In this document: one piece after another, positions 33,380 to 42,640 of the stretch
Layout: each line of letters starts with the position of its first letter
Position numbering within the stretch: the first letter of the stretch is position 1
Assembly: GCF_023073335.1 (NCBI RefSeq)
Contig: NZ_JADPJG010000035.1
Location: 819,739-883,738, forward strand
Source: Bradyrhizobium sp. 21
GTDB taxonomy: Bacteria > Pseudomonadota > Alphaproteobacteria > Rhizobiales > Xanthobacteraceae
Length of the DNA stretch: 64,000 bases
Direction of reading: 5' to 3'
The notes under the pieces: model-generated
What the model saw: only the letters and a program-made list of their open reading frames with translations
What the model was told of the DNA's origin: nothing
Database searches by the model: none
Position numbers and translations under genes: made by a program

Positions 33380-33972
33380 GCGAGACCGCGACCATGGCCG
33401 CGGACGAAGCAGGCGGGATCGGACCCGGACGGCTGGTGCTCGTGGTCGGTCCCAGCGGCGCCGGCAAGGACACACTTCTGCGGCTCGCGCAGGCGGCCTG
33501 CATCGACGACCACGATGTCGTCTTTCCGCGCCGTGTCGTGACGCGTGAATCCTCCGCCGACGAGGACAACATGGCGATGACCCCCGACCAGTTTCGTCGT
33601 GCGCGGGAGCATGGCGACTTCGCGGTGTATTGGGAGGCGCATGGGCATTCCTACGCCCTGCCGCTCGAAATCAACGATGACATCCGTGCCGGTCGCGCGG
33701 TTGTCGCCAACGTCTCACGCACGGTGATCGGGGCGCTGCGCCAGACATATGCAAATGTCGTGGTGGTCGCGATCACGGCGCCGCCGGACGTGCTGGCGCA
33801 GCGGCTTGCCGCCCGCGCCCGGCACACCGACGGCAATCTCGCCGACCGCCTCGGGCGCAGCGTCGACGATGCGTCGGCCAATGCCGATGTCACCATCCTC
33901 AATGCGGGCAGCGCGGAATACCACAGCCGCCACCTCGTGCGCGTGATCAGGAACGAAAGCTGGCACGAATAG
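33376..33972 (+). CDS. phnN: Ribose 1,5-bisphosphokinase PhnN
   Basis: The 198-aa guanylate-kinase-like protein has the P-loop GPSGAGKDT near residue 28 and the segments RRVVTRE and HGHSYALP typical of PhnN. It phosphorylates ribose 1,5-bisphosphate to PRPP, returning the sugar to nucleotide synthesis at the end of the C-P lyase pathway. ATGA overlap with phnM. The usual length is about 185-200. Confidence 0.94.
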   Translation: MSETATMAADEAGGIGPGRLVLVVGPSGAGKDTLLRLAQAACIDDHDVVFPRRVVTRESSADEDNMAMTPDQFRRAREHGDFAVYWEAHGHSYALPLEINDDIRAGRAVVANVSRTVIGALRQTYANVVVVAITAPPDVLAQRLAARARHTDGNLADRLGRSVDDASANADVTILNAGSAEYHSRHLVRVIRNESWHE

Positions 33973-33994
33973 CCGGCGCAATCAGGAGAACGGA

Positions 33995-34606
33995 ATGTCG
34001 GTGATCGAAACGGTCGAACAGCTCGAAGCCATCTACGGCGCCACCAACGACGCCTCGACCGTGAAAGTCGCCGACCACGTCACGCCGCTCTACCGGGTCT
34101 TCATCGAGAAGGCGCCGTTTGCCGCGCTCGCCACCATCGGGCCGGAGGGCATCGACTGCTCGCCGCGCGGCGATCTCCCCGGCTTCGTTCGTGTCCACGA
34201 TCCCAAGACGCTGATGCTGCCGGATCGCCGCGGCAACAACCGGGTTGATTCCCTGCGCAACATCGTGCGCGATCCTCGGGTGTCATTCATGTTCCTGATC
34301 CCCGGCTCCGGCAATGCGGTCCGCGCCAATGGCCGGGCGCATCTCTCGGTCGATCCTGAGCTGCTGGCCTCCTTCAAGGTCGAAGGCAAGGCGCCGCGCA
34401 GCGTTATGGTGATGAACGTCGACGAAATCTACTTTCAATGCGCCCGCGCCATCGTCCGCTCCGACCTCTGGAATCCCGACAAGCGCATCGACCCCGAGAC
34501 CCTGCCGACGCCTGGACAGATCCTCGCCGAGATGAGCGAGAACAAGGTCGGCGGTGCCGAGTACGACCGCATCTGGCCGGAGCGCGCCGCCGCGACGATG
34601 TGGTGA
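33995..34606 (+). CDS. Pyridoxamine 5'-phosphate oxidase-like FMN-binding protein
   Basis: The 203-aa split-barrel flavoprotein matches the DR_2398-type PPOX family: PFAALATIGPEGIDCSPRGDLPGF and LPDRRGNNRVDSLRNI are the FMN-contacting parts. It lies 22 bases after phnN with its own RBS (AGGAGAACGG) and is probably the last gene of the phn operon. It may reduce or oxidise a phosphonate-related or unrelated compound; no role in phosphonate use is established. A hairpin follows. Confidence 0.86.
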   Translation: MSVIETVEQLEAIYGATNDASTVKVADHVTPLYRVFIEKAPFAALATIGPEGIDCSPRGDLPGFVRVHDPKTLMLPDRRGNNRVDSLRNIVRDPRVSFMFLIPGSGNAVRANGRAHLSVDPELLASFKVEGKAPRSVMVMNVDEIYFQCARAIVRSDLWNPDKRIDPETLPTPGQILAEMSENKVGGAEYDRIWPERAAATMW

Positions 34607-34611
34607 GTGTG

Positions 34612-34640
34612 CTTCCTTCTCCCACCAGAAGAGAAGGAAG
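34612..34640. terminator. Bidirectional hairpin after the phn operon
   Basis: CTTCCTTCTC and its exact complement GAGAAGGAAG form a 10-bp stem around a 9-base loop. It lies between the convergent PPOX and SDR genes. No T run follows, so Rho independence is uncertain. Confidence 0.5.
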
Positions 34641-34647
34641 ATCTCCC

Positions 34648-35379
34648 TTAGTTGAACGCCATCCCGCCGCTCAGCGCGATCGTCTGCCCCGTCATGTAGG
34701 CATTGTCGACCAGCAGCATCACGGCTTTCGCCACCTCGTCCGCCGTGCCGAAGCGGCCGAGCGGGATGCGGCTGACGAGCTGGGGTTGGCCGCTCATCAT
34801 GTCGGTCTCGATCAACGACGGTGCGACCGCGTTGACGGTGATGCCTTCCTTCACCAGCCGCGCAGCATATCCTCGCGTGAGCCCTTCCATGCCGGCCTTG
34901 GACGCATTGTAGTGCGGGCCGATCGAGCCGGCGCCGCGCGCTGCGCCGGAGGAGATGTTGACGATGCGGCCCCATTTTTTCGCGCGCATGGCCGGCAGCA
35001 CCGCCTGTGTACACAGGAACACGGATTTCAGATTGACCAGGATGGTGCGGTCGAAATCGTCTTCGGTGAGGTCATCGACCCCGCGCGTGATGGCGATGCC
35101 GGCATTGTTGACGAGGATGTCGATGGGGCCGAACTCGGCCGTGACGCGCTTGACCATTCCAGCCACTGCGTCGCGCTGCGACACGTCGGCCGCAACAGCG
35201 ATGGCGCGTCCGCCGCGCTTGCTGATTTCGTCCGCCAACTGCTCGGGCTGTCCGATCCGCTCGCGGCAGTTGATCGCCACGGCGGCGCCGGCTTCGGCCA
35301 GCGCGCGACAGACGGCGGCGCCAATTCCGCGCGACCCGCCGGTGACGAGCGCCGTGCGTCCCTGGAAATTCCCTGACAT
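34648..35379 (-). CDS. Short-chain dehydrogenase/reductase (FabG-like)
   Basis: The 243-aa classical SDR has TGGSRGIG (about 13-20) for NAD(P) binding, NNAG near 93, and the catalytic Ser in NISSGAA with YNASK. The substrate is not clear; the family includes 3-oxoacyl-ACP and other ketoreductases. ATG 35379 is followed directly by the first beta strand, so longer frames to 35610 are not used. It is convergent with the PPOX gene. Confidence 0.9.
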   Translation of the reverse strand: MSGNFQGRTALVTGGSRGIGAAVCRALAEAGAAVAINCRERIGQPEQLADEISKRGGRAIAVAADVSQRDAVAGMVKRVTAEFGPIDILVNNAGIAITRGVDDLTEDDFDRTILVNLKSVFLCTQAVLPAMRAKKWGRIVNISSGAARGAGSIGPHYNASKAGMEGLTRGYAARLVKEGITVNAVAPSLIETDMMSGQPQLVSRIPLGRFGTADEVAKAVMLLVDNAYMTGQTIALSGGMAFN

Positions 35380-35497
35380 GTCAAACTCCCGCAGCTGCGT
35401 CCAGAGGTGCAAGGATATCATGCGGCGCTTGCTCTGCGGTTGAACTTGTCGCGAGAGATGCCGTTCGTGGCGCGGGGCGGAACGTCTGCGTGCCCGA

Positions 35498-36001
35498 TCA
35501 GCTCCGGCGGTGCGCTCTGGTGCGCGCCGCCTTCTTGGCGGCAGCGGATCGGGTCTTGGCGCCCTTGGTGCGGGATGCCTTGCTGGCTGCTGCCGAGCGC
35601 GCGGCGGCACTGCGGCGGCTTGCGGCCTGCTTGGCCTGCCGCGACAGAGCGCTGCGAGAGGCCGTGCTGCGTGGTTCCTTCTTCAGCACCTGCTTGACCG
35701 CCTTTGCAACGCGTGGCCGCCGCTTCGGATGCCGTTCGCCCTGGCCGACCTCATAGGCATATTTGGCGCTACGGCGCGTCGATTTCTTGGTGCGCCCCTT
35801 GCGGGGCGGCGGCAAATCGACGCCGGCGCGGCGCGCTTCGGAGAGGCCGATGGCGATGGCTTGCTTTGTCGAGCGTGCGCCGTGCTCGCCTTTTCTGATT
35901 TTGTCGATCTCGTCCTTGACGAATTCGCCGGCCTGCGTGCTTGCCGATTTGCCGACGCGCTTGTCCTGCTTGGCCTTGCGGATCACTTCCTGTCTTGGCA
36001 T
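35498..36001 (-). CDS. Small basic protein with histone H1-like tail (DUF6496-type)
   Basis: The 167-aa protein begins with a conserved-looking domain (residues 1-80: MPRQEVIRKAKQDKRVGKS, AGEFVKDEIDKIRKGEHGARS, KQAIAIGLSEARRAG). This is found in small proteins of rhizobia that I recall as DUF6496. From about residue 100 it becomes a tail made almost only of Lys, Arg, Ala and Ser, as in histone H1-like and HU-tail proteins. DNA binding and nucleoid compaction are likely but inferred. It stands alone between an SDR and a hydrolase. The tail length may vary between strains. Confidence 0.72.
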   Translation of the reverse strand: MPRQEVIRKAKQDKRVGKSASTQAGEFVKDEIDKIRKGEHGARSTKQAIAIGLSEARRAGVDLPPPRKGRTKKSTRRSAKYAYEVGQGERHPKRRPRVAKAVKQVLKKEPRSTASRSALSRQAKQAASRRSAAARSAAASKASRTKGAKTRSAAAKKAARTRAHRRS

Positions 36002-36067
36002 GGCGGGTTCCCTTCGAGATGTCCAGGGACGTCTGACCGCAACGCGCAAGACGGACGATCGATCCGT

Positions 36068-36850
36068 TCAGTTCCGGAGCGCTGCCAGCAGCTCGTCCGG
36101 ACGTTCGGCCATGATCATGTGGCCGGCGCCCGGCACCACAACGGTCTTCGCATGCGGGATCGCCGCGGCGAGCGCCTTGCCCGCCTTTACCGGCGTCATC
36201 ATATCGCGCTCGCCGAGGATGAGGGTCGCAGGCACCTTCACGCTCGCGGCCGCTTGAAGCGCATTCGCGTAAGCATTGCAGGCCGACAAATCCCGGAACA
36301 GCACGCCCGGCTCGCAATGCTTCAACACGGCCTGCGCGCCGCCATGCATCCACAGTCCCGGCGCGAGGCTGCCGCCGAGCTCGGCGTTGAAGCCGAGGCC
36401 CCAGATCGAGACCATGTCGACGGCGTCCTGGTCGTTGGCTTCGGCTGCCTTCAGCAGATCCGGGCCGACCGTCATGGTCGCGGCCGTGCCGATCAGGCTC
36501 AGCGCGGAGACCTTTTCGGGATGCCGTGCCGCCGTCTCCAGCGCGATCAGCGATCCCATGGAATGGCCGATCAAATGCGCCTTCGCGATGCCTGCCGCAT
36601 CGAGCAGCGCGGCCGTCCAGTTGGCCATCTCCGCGATGCTGCCAAGCGAAGGTCCAGGGGAGCGGCCGTGACCGGGCATATCAGGCGCCAGCACCGCAAA
36701 ACCGTGATGGGCGAACCAGCGCGTGTGCAGCGCCCAGGTCGAACGATCAAAGCCGGCGCCGTGGAGGAAGACGACCGCGGGCAGGGATTTGTCGAAGTCG
36801 CGGCCGCCGGTTGCGACAAACACCTCGGCGCCGTTGACGGAGAGCTTCAT
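36068..36850 (-). CDS. Alpha/beta hydrolase
   Basis: The 260-aa protein has the alpha/beta hydrolase fold: oxyanion motif HGAGFDRSTW (about 30-39), nucleophile elbow GHSMGS (Ser near 97), acid in ERDMMTP and catalytic His in GAGHMIMAE. Closest in type to esterases and meta-cleavage hydrolases. It starts 4 bases after the metY stop on the same strand, so the two are probably co-transcribed. Substrate unknown. Confidence 0.87.
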   Translation of the reverse strand: MKLSVNGAEVFVATGGRDFDKSLPAVVFLHGAGFDRSTWALHTRWFAHHGFAVLAPDMPGHGRSPGPSLGSIAEMANWTAALLDAAGIAKAHLIGHSMGSLIALETAARHPEKVSALSLIGTAATMTVGPDLLKAAEANDQDAVDMVSIWGLGFNAELGGSLAPGLWMHGGAQAVLKHCEPGVLFRDLSACNAYANALQAAASVKVPATLILGERDMMTPVKAGKALAAAIPHAKTVVVPGAGHMIMAERPDELLAALRN

Positions 36851-36854
36851 GGTG

Positions 36855-38150
36855 TCAGACCTTTTGCGATATGCGCAGCGCTTGGGAGAGATCGTCGATG
36901 ATGTCGCTTGCCGTTTCGATGCCGACCGACAGCCGCACCAGCTCTTCGCCGATGCCGGCTGTCTTGAGCTGCTCGGCGTCCATCTGCTGATGCGTGGTCG
37001 AGGCAGGATGGATCACCAGCGTCTTGGCATCGCCGACATTGGCAAGATGACTGACCATGCGCAGCGCCTCGATGAACTTGCGGCCCGCAGGTCGGCCGCC
37101 CTTGATGCCGAAGGAAACGATCGAGCCGGCGCCGCGCGGCAGCAATTGTTTTGCGAGCTGGTAGTCCGTGTGATCCTCGAGCGAGGGATGCAGCACCCAA
37201 TCCACCGCCTTGTTGGCTTTCAGTGCTTCCAGCACGAGGTGCGTGTTCTGCATGTGGCGGTCCATGCGCACGCCGAGCGTCTCGACGCCCTGCAAGAGCT
37301 GGAACGCGTTGGTCGGCGACAGGCAGGCGCCGAAATCGCGCAGGCCTTCGGTGCGGGCGCGCATGATGAAGGCGGCGGTTCCGAACTGCTCGTCGAAGAC
37401 GATGCCGTGATAGCCGCCATAGGGCTCGGTCAGCACGCCGAACTTGCCAGAGCCGCGCCAGTCGAAGCGGCCGCCGTCGATGATGGCGCCGCCGATCGCG
37501 ATGCCGTGGCCGCCGATCCATTTGGTCGCCGAATGCATGACGATGTCGGCGCCGAGCTCGATCGGCCGGCTGAGATAGGGCGTGGCAAAGGTGTTGTCGA
37601 TCAGCAGCGGAATTTTTGCGTCATGCGCGATCGCCGCGACCTTGGGAATATCGAGCACCTCCAGCCCGGGATTGCCGATGGTCTCGCCGATCACCAGTTT
37701 CGTGTTCGGCTTGATCGCCGCGCGGAAGGCGTCGAGGTCGCGCGGCTTCACAAAGGTGGTGGTGATGCCGAAGCGCGGCAGCGTGTGCGCCAGCAGATTG
37801 ATGGTGCCGCCATAGAGCGAGCTCGACGCCACGATATGATCGCCGGCGTTCAGAAGCGTGGCGATGGCGAGATGCAGCGCGGCCATGCCGCTCGCTGTGC
37901 AGATCGCGCCGACGCCACCTTCCAGCGCCGCGAGCCGCTCCTCCAGCACGCCGGTGGTCGGATTGGAGATGCGCGTATAGATGTGGCCGGCGCGTTCGAG
38001 ATTGAACAGCGCGGCGGCGTGATCGGAATCCTGGAACACGTAGGAGGTGGTCTGGTAGATCGGCACCGCGCGGGCACCGGTCGCGGGATCCGGATGCTGG
38101 CCCGCATGCAGGCTCAGGGTCTCGAAGTCAGGCGGTTTTGGCGCGGGCAT
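36855..38150 (-). CDS. metY: O-acetylhomoserine/O-succinylhomoserine sulfhydrylase
   Basis: The 431-aa PLP enzyme of the Cys/Met metabolism family makes homocysteine from acetylhomoserine and sulfide. The PLP lysine is in MHSATKWIGGHG, near residue 210; ETLSLHAGQHPDPATGARAVPIYQTTSY is the N-terminal MetY signature. A GAGG RBS lies before ATG 38150. I looked for a SAM-II riboswitch in the 90 bases upstream and could not find its conserved core. A repeat lies further upstream. Confidence 0.92.
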   Translation of the reverse strand: MPAPKPPDFETLSLHAGQHPDPATGARAVPIYQTTSYVFQDSDHAAALFNLERAGHIYTRISNPTTGVLEERLAALEGGVGAICTASGMAALHLAIATLLNAGDHIVASSSLYGGTINLLAHTLPRFGITTTFVKPRDLDAFRAAIKPNTKLVIGETIGNPGLEVLDIPKVAAIAHDAKIPLLIDNTFATPYLSRPIELGADIVMHSATKWIGGHGIAIGGAIIDGGRFDWRGSGKFGVLTEPYGGYHGIVFDEQFGTAAFIMRARTEGLRDFGACLSPTNAFQLLQGVETLGVRMDRHMQNTHLVLEALKANKAVDWVLHPSLEDHTDYQLAKQLLPRGAGSIVSFGIKGGRPAGRKFIEALRMVSHLANVGDAKTLVIHPASTTHQQMDAEQLKTAGIGEELVRLSVGIETASDIIDDLSQALRISQKV

Positions 38151-38242
38151 GCGTGGCCTCGTTGGTCGGTCGGCGAGGCGGCTCTTGTGCCACAAAAATG
38201 CGCGCGAAGTCAGCCCATTGACAGGGCCGCATCGATGGTGCG

Positions 38243-38383
38243 CTCCCTCGCCCCGTTCTTACGGGGAGAGGGTTGGGGTGAGGGGCTCTCTCCGCGACGA
38301 CGGTGAAGGTTGAATTCGTGGAGAGTCCCCCTCACCCGCCGCGCTTCGCGCGTCGGCCTCTCGCCGCAAGCGGGGAGAGGCGA
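38243..38383. repeat. Palindromic intergenic repeat (type B)
   Basis: Two partly inverted halves (CCCTCGCCCCGTTCTTACGG ... GGGTGAGGGG, and CCCCTCACCC ... CGGGGAGAGG) form several hairpins between metY and the iclR-type gene. Sequences like this, with GGGTGAGGGG and CCTCTCCCC motifs, are common between genes in bradyrhizobia. Confidence 0.7.
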
Positions 38384-38385
38384 AG

Positions 38386-39189
38386 CTAACCCCGGATCGC
38401 CTGCTCGATGATCCGCGCCTCGCGCAGCAGGATCTCCGCGACCTCCTGCTCGCGGCGGGGGCCGAGCCTCGTTCGAACGGCGGAGACGGTCATCGCGGCC
38501 GCAGGGCGGCCGTCCGGCGTCTTGATCCAGGTCGAGATCGATTTCGTGCCCTGCACCAGGCCGATCTCCCTCATGCCGTATCCCCGCCGCCGCGCGGCGG
38601 TGACCTGGCCGAGTACCGTCGCAACATCGGTCTGGTAGGCCTCGTATCTCTTCTCGTTGGCTGCGATGATCTTTCGCGCGTCCTGCGCCGACATCGCGGC
38701 GAGGATGGCGACGCCGGCGCTGGAGACGCCGAGCGGCCGGCGCGCGCCGACCTCGATCGACAGCACCTGGATCGGATAGATTCCGATCCTGCGATCGATG
38801 CACAGCGTATCGTTGCCGGTCCGCACCGTCAGGAACAGCGTGTCGCCGATCTCGGTGGACGCACGTTGCAGCGACGGATTTGCCGCGATCAGCAGCCGCG
38901 ACGGCCGGGCCCGTGCCAGCGCGAGCTCCGGCACCTGGTTGCCGATCGCGTAACGGCCGGTTTTGTCGTGCCGTTCGACGATGCCTTCCTCGATCAGCAC
39001 GTGGACGATGCGATGCACGGTCGGACGGGTGAGGCCAGTCGCCCGCACCACCTCGGCCAGCGGCACGCCGTCTTCGCGGCCTGCGGCGAGAATGCGCAGC
39101 ACCGCGAGCGCGCGCCGGATCGTCTGCGCGCCCTGTCGCGGTTCCGTCATGCGGCGGGCGGATTTCGCGGAAGTCGTCTTGTCCATCAT
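38386..39189 (-). CDS. IclR family transcriptional regulator
   Basis: The 267-aa protein has an N-terminal winged helix (IRRALAVLRILAAGREDGVPLAEVVRATGLTRPTVHRIVHVLIEEG) and a C-terminal IclR effector domain. It is divergent from a TctC-led catabolic cluster across 127 bases and probably controls it in response to an aromatic or organic acid. ATGs at 39189 and 39186 are adjacent; neither has a strong RBS. Family length is about 250-270. Confidence 0.88.
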   Translation of the reverse strand: MMDKTTSAKSARRMTEPRQGAQTIRRALAVLRILAAGREDGVPLAEVVRATGLTRPTVHRIVHVLIEEGIVERHDKTGRYAIGNQVPELALARARPSRLLIAANPSLQRASTEIGDTLFLTVRTGNDTLCIDRRIGIYPIQVLSIEVGARRPLGVSSAGVAILAAMSAQDARKIIAANEKRYEAYQTDVATVLGQVTAARRRGYGMREIGLVQGTKSISTWIKTPDGRPAAAMTVSAVRTRLGPRREQEVAEILLREARIIEQAIRG

Positions 39190-39316
39190 ATGGACAAGAA
39201 CGCCACAATTTACTCGACAGGTAAAGCGCGCATCTGGAGATTGCGCTCCGATCGAGATGCCATGCGGAACGTCTGGGCATTCGACGTGGAATTGGAAGCG
39301 CCGCCGGGAGGTTAAC

Positions 39317-40282
39317 ATGAGATTAATCTGGATTGCCATAGCTGCCGTCACGGCGATGCTGGCGGGACCGGCGTCGGGCCAGCAATGGCCGGCGCGCAGC
39401 GTCAAGCTGATCGTGCCCTATCCGGCTGGAGGCAATGTCGACAGCGCTGCGCGCATCGTCGCCGACAAGCTCCAGGAAAAGCTCGGCCAGCCCTTCATCA
39501 TCGAGAACAAGGCCGGCGCGGGCGGCATGATCGCGGGCGAGGCTTTCGCGAAATCCGCGCCCGACGGCTACACGCTGTTCGTCGGCGCCAACGGCCCGGT
39601 GCTGTTCGCGACCGAGATCAACAAGCGCGACGCCTACAATTGGAAGAAGGACTTCCTGCCGATCACGACGATCTCGATGACGCCGCTGGTGCTCGAGGTG
39701 CATCCGTCGGTGCAGGCGACGACGTTCAAGGAATTCATCGACCTCGCCAAGCGCGAGCCCGGCAAGCTGACGATGGCCTCGCCCGGTCCCGGCACCACCA
39801 ACCATCTGCTCAGCGAGCTGATGCAGTCCAACCTCGACCTGCAATGGGTCACCGCGCACTACCGCGGCAATGCGCCGGCGATCAACGACCTGCTCGGCGG
39901 CCAGGTGCAGTTCGCGTTCGACCAGCTCACGGTCAGCCTGCAGCACATCAAGGCCGGCCTGTTCCGCGCGCTCGCCGTCACCAGCCCGCACCGCCTGAAG
40001 TCGCTGCCTGACGTGCCGACCTTTGCCGAGCTCGGCTACAAGGATTTTGACGGCCAGACCTTCACCGGCCTGTTCGCGCCCGCGGGCACGCCGGCGCCTG
40101 TGATCGACAAGTTGCACGAGGCACTGACCGCGATCCTGAAAGACCCCGCCGTGGTCGACAAGTTCGAAAAGCTCGGCGGCGAAGCCGTCGCGATGACGCC
40201 GGACGAGTTCAAGGCCTATCTCGAGCGCGAGGACGCCAAATGGATTCCGGTCGTGCGCAAGGCCAACATCAAGGCGGATTGA
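39317..40282 (+). CDS. Tripartite tricarboxylate transporter binding protein (Bug/TctC)
   Basis: The 321-aa protein has a signal peptide (1-22, ASGQQ) and the Bug fold: VKLIVPYPAGGNVDSAARIVA at the first beta-strand, IIENKAGAGGMIAGE, and FAPAGTPAPVIDKLHEAL near the C-terminus. It binds an organic acid in the periplasm. No tctAB permease is near, which is common for Bug proteins. GGGAGG gives a strong RBS. First gene of the catabolic cluster. Confidence 0.92.
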   Translation: MRLIWIAIAAVTAMLAGPASGQQWPARSVKLIVPYPAGGNVDSAARIVADKLQEKLGQPFIIENKAGAGGMIAGEAFAKSAPDGYTLFVGANGPVLFATEINKRDAYNWKKDFLPITTISMTPLVLEVHPSVQATTFKEFIDLAKREPGKLTMASPGPGTTNHLLSELMQSNLDLQWVTAHYRGNAPAINDLLGGQVQFAFDQLTVSLQHIKAGLFRALAVTSPHRLKSLPDVPTFAELGYKDFDGQTFTGLFAPAGTPAPVIDKLHEALTAILKDPAVVDKFEKLGGEAVAMTPDEFKAYLEREDAKWIPVVRKANIKAD

Positions 40283-40285
40283 TCG

Positions 40286-40903
40286 ATGCGGATCGACCCC
40301 ACCGAGCTCGGCGCCGAGCGCATCTACCGGCTGATGACCGGCATCGTGGTGCCGCGCCCCATCGCCTGGGTGACGAGCCTGTCGCGGAGCGGCGTGCTCA
40401 ACCTCGCCCCCTTCAGCGCCTTCACCTTCGTCTCGCAGAAGCCGCCGATGCTGGCCATCAGCGTCGGCCGCAAGGGAAGTGACTACAAGGACACCGCGCA
40501 CAACATCCTCGATACCGAGGAATATGTCATCCACATCGCCGATACGCCGCTGATGCAGGCGGTGCACGACAGCTCGGTCGAGCATCCGCCCGAGATCAGC
40601 GAGGTCTCCGAGCTTGGCCTGGAGACGCTCGCCAGCGAACGCATCAAGGTGCCGCGGCTTAGCGTTGCGCCAGTCGCGATGGAATGCCGCTTCCGGCAGT
40701 GCCTGGAATTCGGCGACGCCCGCAGCCGGCTGATCGTCGGCGAAGTCGTGATGTTCCACATCCGCGATGGCCTCGTCAACGACGGCAAGGTCGAGACCGC
40801 GGCGCTCGACCCGATCGCCCGCATCGGCGGCCCGCGCTACGCCCGCCTCGGCGAGATCGTGACGCTGCGCGGCGTGTTCCAGACCCCCAAATCGACCGAC
40901 TGA
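40286..40903 (+). CDS. Flavin reductase-like FMN-binding protein
   Basis: The 205-aa protein belongs to the flavin reductase-like/DIM6-NTAB family (PRPIAWVTSLSRSGVLNLAPFSAFTFVSQKPPMLAISVG is the FMN-binding barrel). Members reduce FMN for partner monooxygenases or act on their own. It starts 3 bases after the stop of the Bug gene. No oxygenase partner is encoded in the cluster. Confidence 0.88.
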   Translation: MRIDPTELGAERIYRLMTGIVVPRPIAWVTSLSRSGVLNLAPFSAFTFVSQKPPMLAISVGRKGSDYKDTAHNILDTEEYVIHIADTPLMQAVHDSSVEHPPEISEVSELGLETLASERIKVPRLSVAPVAMECRFRQCLEFGDARSRLIVGEVVMFHIRDGLVNDGKVETAALDPIARIGGPRYARLGEIVTLRGVFQTPKSTD

Positions 40904-40947
40904 GCGCGCCGCTACTGGGCGCACCTCGAAATTATTGGAGAACGACA

Positions 40948-41808
40948 ATGCGACTCGTAAGCTATCTCCTGGACGGAGAGCCGCGCTATGGTGCCGCCGT
41001 TGAAGGCGGTGTGGTCGATCTGACCAGGCGGATCGGCCGCGACTTCTCCGACGTGAAGGCGCTGATCGCGGCCAATGCGCTCGCCGATGCGCAGGAAGCC
41101 GTCGCCGGACAAAAGCCGGACCACGCACTCGACGATCTCGTGCTGCTTCCGCCGGTGCTCGCGCCGGAAAAGCTCTGGTGCATCGGCGTCAACTACGCCG
41201 AGCGCAATGCCGAATACAAAGACAGCTCGGACCTGCCCAAATATCCGAGCCTGTTCGTGCGCAGCATGTCCTCGATGACCGGCTCCGGCCAGCCGCTGGA
41301 GAAGCCGCACGTATCCGAGCAGCTCGATTACGAAGGCGAGCTCGTCATCGTGATCGGCCAGGGCGGCCGTCACATCCCGCGCGAAAAGGCCTGGGCGCAC
41401 ATCTTCGGCATGACGCTGTGCAACGAGGGCACGATCCGCGACTGGCTGCGCCACGGCAAGTTCAACGTCACGCAGGGCAAGAACTTCGACCGCTCCGGCA
41501 GCATCGGCCCGTGGATCGTCACGGCGGACGAGCTCGACCCGCGCGGGCCTCATGACATCATCACGCGCGTCAACGGCGAGGTGCGGCAGCAGGACACGAC
41601 CGAGCGGCTGATGTTTCCGTTCGACTATCTGATCTCCTATCTCTCCAGCTTCGCCACCTTGAAGCCCGGCGACATGATCGTGACGGGCACGCCGACCGGC
41701 GCGGGCGTTCGCTTCGATCCGCCGCGCTGGCTGAAAGTCGGCGACGTCGTCGAGGTCGAGTCCAGCCGTATCGGCGTGCTGCGCAATACCGTCGCAGCGG
41801 AGCAGTAA
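40948..41808 (+). CDS. Fumarylacetoacetate hydrolase family protein
   Basis: The 286-aa protein has the FAH C-terminal fold. LWCIGVNYAERNAEYKD and the metal ligands in DYEGELVIVIGQ and the later TGTPTGAGV are visible. The family includes 2-hydroxyhepta-2,4-diene-1,7-dioate isomerase/decarboxylase and acylpyruvate hydrolases, which fits the hydratase encoded just after. It would take part in breakdown of a meta-cleavage product. RBS TTGGAGAACGAC. Confidence 0.88.
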   Translation: MRLVSYLLDGEPRYGAAVEGGVVDLTRRIGRDFSDVKALIAANALADAQEAVAGQKPDHALDDLVLLPPVLAPEKLWCIGVNYAERNAEYKDSSDLPKYPSLFVRSMSSMTGSGQPLEKPHVSEQLDYEGELVIVIGQGGRHIPREKAWAHIFGMTLCNEGTIRDWLRHGKFNVTQGKNFDRSGSIGPWIVTADELDPRGPHDIITRVNGEVRQQDTTERLMFPFDYLISYLSSFATLKPGDMIVTGTPTGAGVRFDPPRWLKVGDVVEVESSRIGVLRNTVAAEQ

Positions 41809-41811
41809 GCC

Positions 41812-42615
41812 ATGCTGGATGCCTCCACGATCGAACGCCTTGCCGCGCGCCTGGATGAAGCCGAGCGCAGCAAGACGCTGATCACGATGTTCTCGAAGGA
41901 CTATCCGGGTTTCAGCATCGAGGATGCCTACGCGGTTCAGCGGGCCTGGACAAAACTCCAGCTCGGCCGCGGCCGAATCATCAAGGGCCACAAGATCGGC
42001 CTCACTTCGAAGGCGATGCAGAACGCGGTCGGCATCAAAGAGCCCGATTACGGCGTGCTGTTCGCCGACATGTTCTATGCCGATGCCACGCCTATCCCGT
42101 TCGACCGTTTTCACGCGCCGCGGATCGAGGTCGAGCTCGCCTTCGTGCTGAAGGCGCCGCTGCGCGGGCCCGATTGCACCATCTTCGACGTCCTCAACGC
42201 CACCGACTACGTGACCCCGGCGCTGGAGATCCTGGAGACGCGCATGCACCGCGTCGACCCTGAAACGGGCAAGGCGCGCAAGGTCATGGACACGATCTCG
42301 GACAACGCCGCGAACGCCGCGCTGGTGCTCGGCGGCCGGCCGTTCCGCCCGATGGATGCGGACATGCGCTGGATCGGTGCGCTGCTGTTCCGCAACGGCG
42401 AGGTCGAGGAGACCGGACTTGCCGCCGGCGTGCTCAATCACCCGGCGAACGGCATCGCCTGGCTCGCCAACCGTCTCGCGCCGCATGACGAACATCTCGC
42501 GGCCGGCGAGGTGGTGCTGGCGGGATCGTTCACGCGTCCCGTCGACATCCGCCGCGGCGATACGTTTCATGCCGACTATGGCGCATTCGGCTCGGTGTCG
42601 TGCCAGTTCGTCTGA
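41812..42615 (+). CDS. 2-oxo-hept-4-ene-1,7-dioate hydratase/2-keto-4-pentenoate hydratase
   Basis: The 267-aa protein matches HpaH/MhpD hydratases: GRIIKGHKIGLTSKAMQNAVG and ELAFVLKAPLRG with YVTPALEILETR carry the metal ligands. It adds water to a 2-oxo-4-enoate formed after meta ring cleavage. Its ATG follows the FAH stop by 3 bases. Together the two genes suggest a homoprotocatechuate-like lower pathway, although no ring-cleaving dioxygenase is present here. Confidence 0.9.
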   Translation: MLDASTIERLAARLDEAERSKTLITMFSKDYPGFSIEDAYAVQRAWTKLQLGRGRIIKGHKIGLTSKAMQNAVGIKEPDYGVLFADMFYADATPIPFDRFHAPRIEVELAFVLKAPLRGPDCTIFDVLNATDYVTPALEILETRMHRVDPETGKARKVMDTISDNAANAALVLGGRPFRPMDADMRWIGALLFRNGEVEETGLAAGVLNHPANGIAWLANRLAPHDEHLAAGEVVLAGSFTRPVDIRRGDTFHADYGAFGSVSCQFV

Positions 42616-42640
42616 ACCAACAATAAAGCGGGAGCGCACC

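Noticed and set aside
38151..38240. SAM-II riboswitch upstream of metY
   Set aside because: I looked for the conserved pseudoknot core on the minus strand and did not find it.
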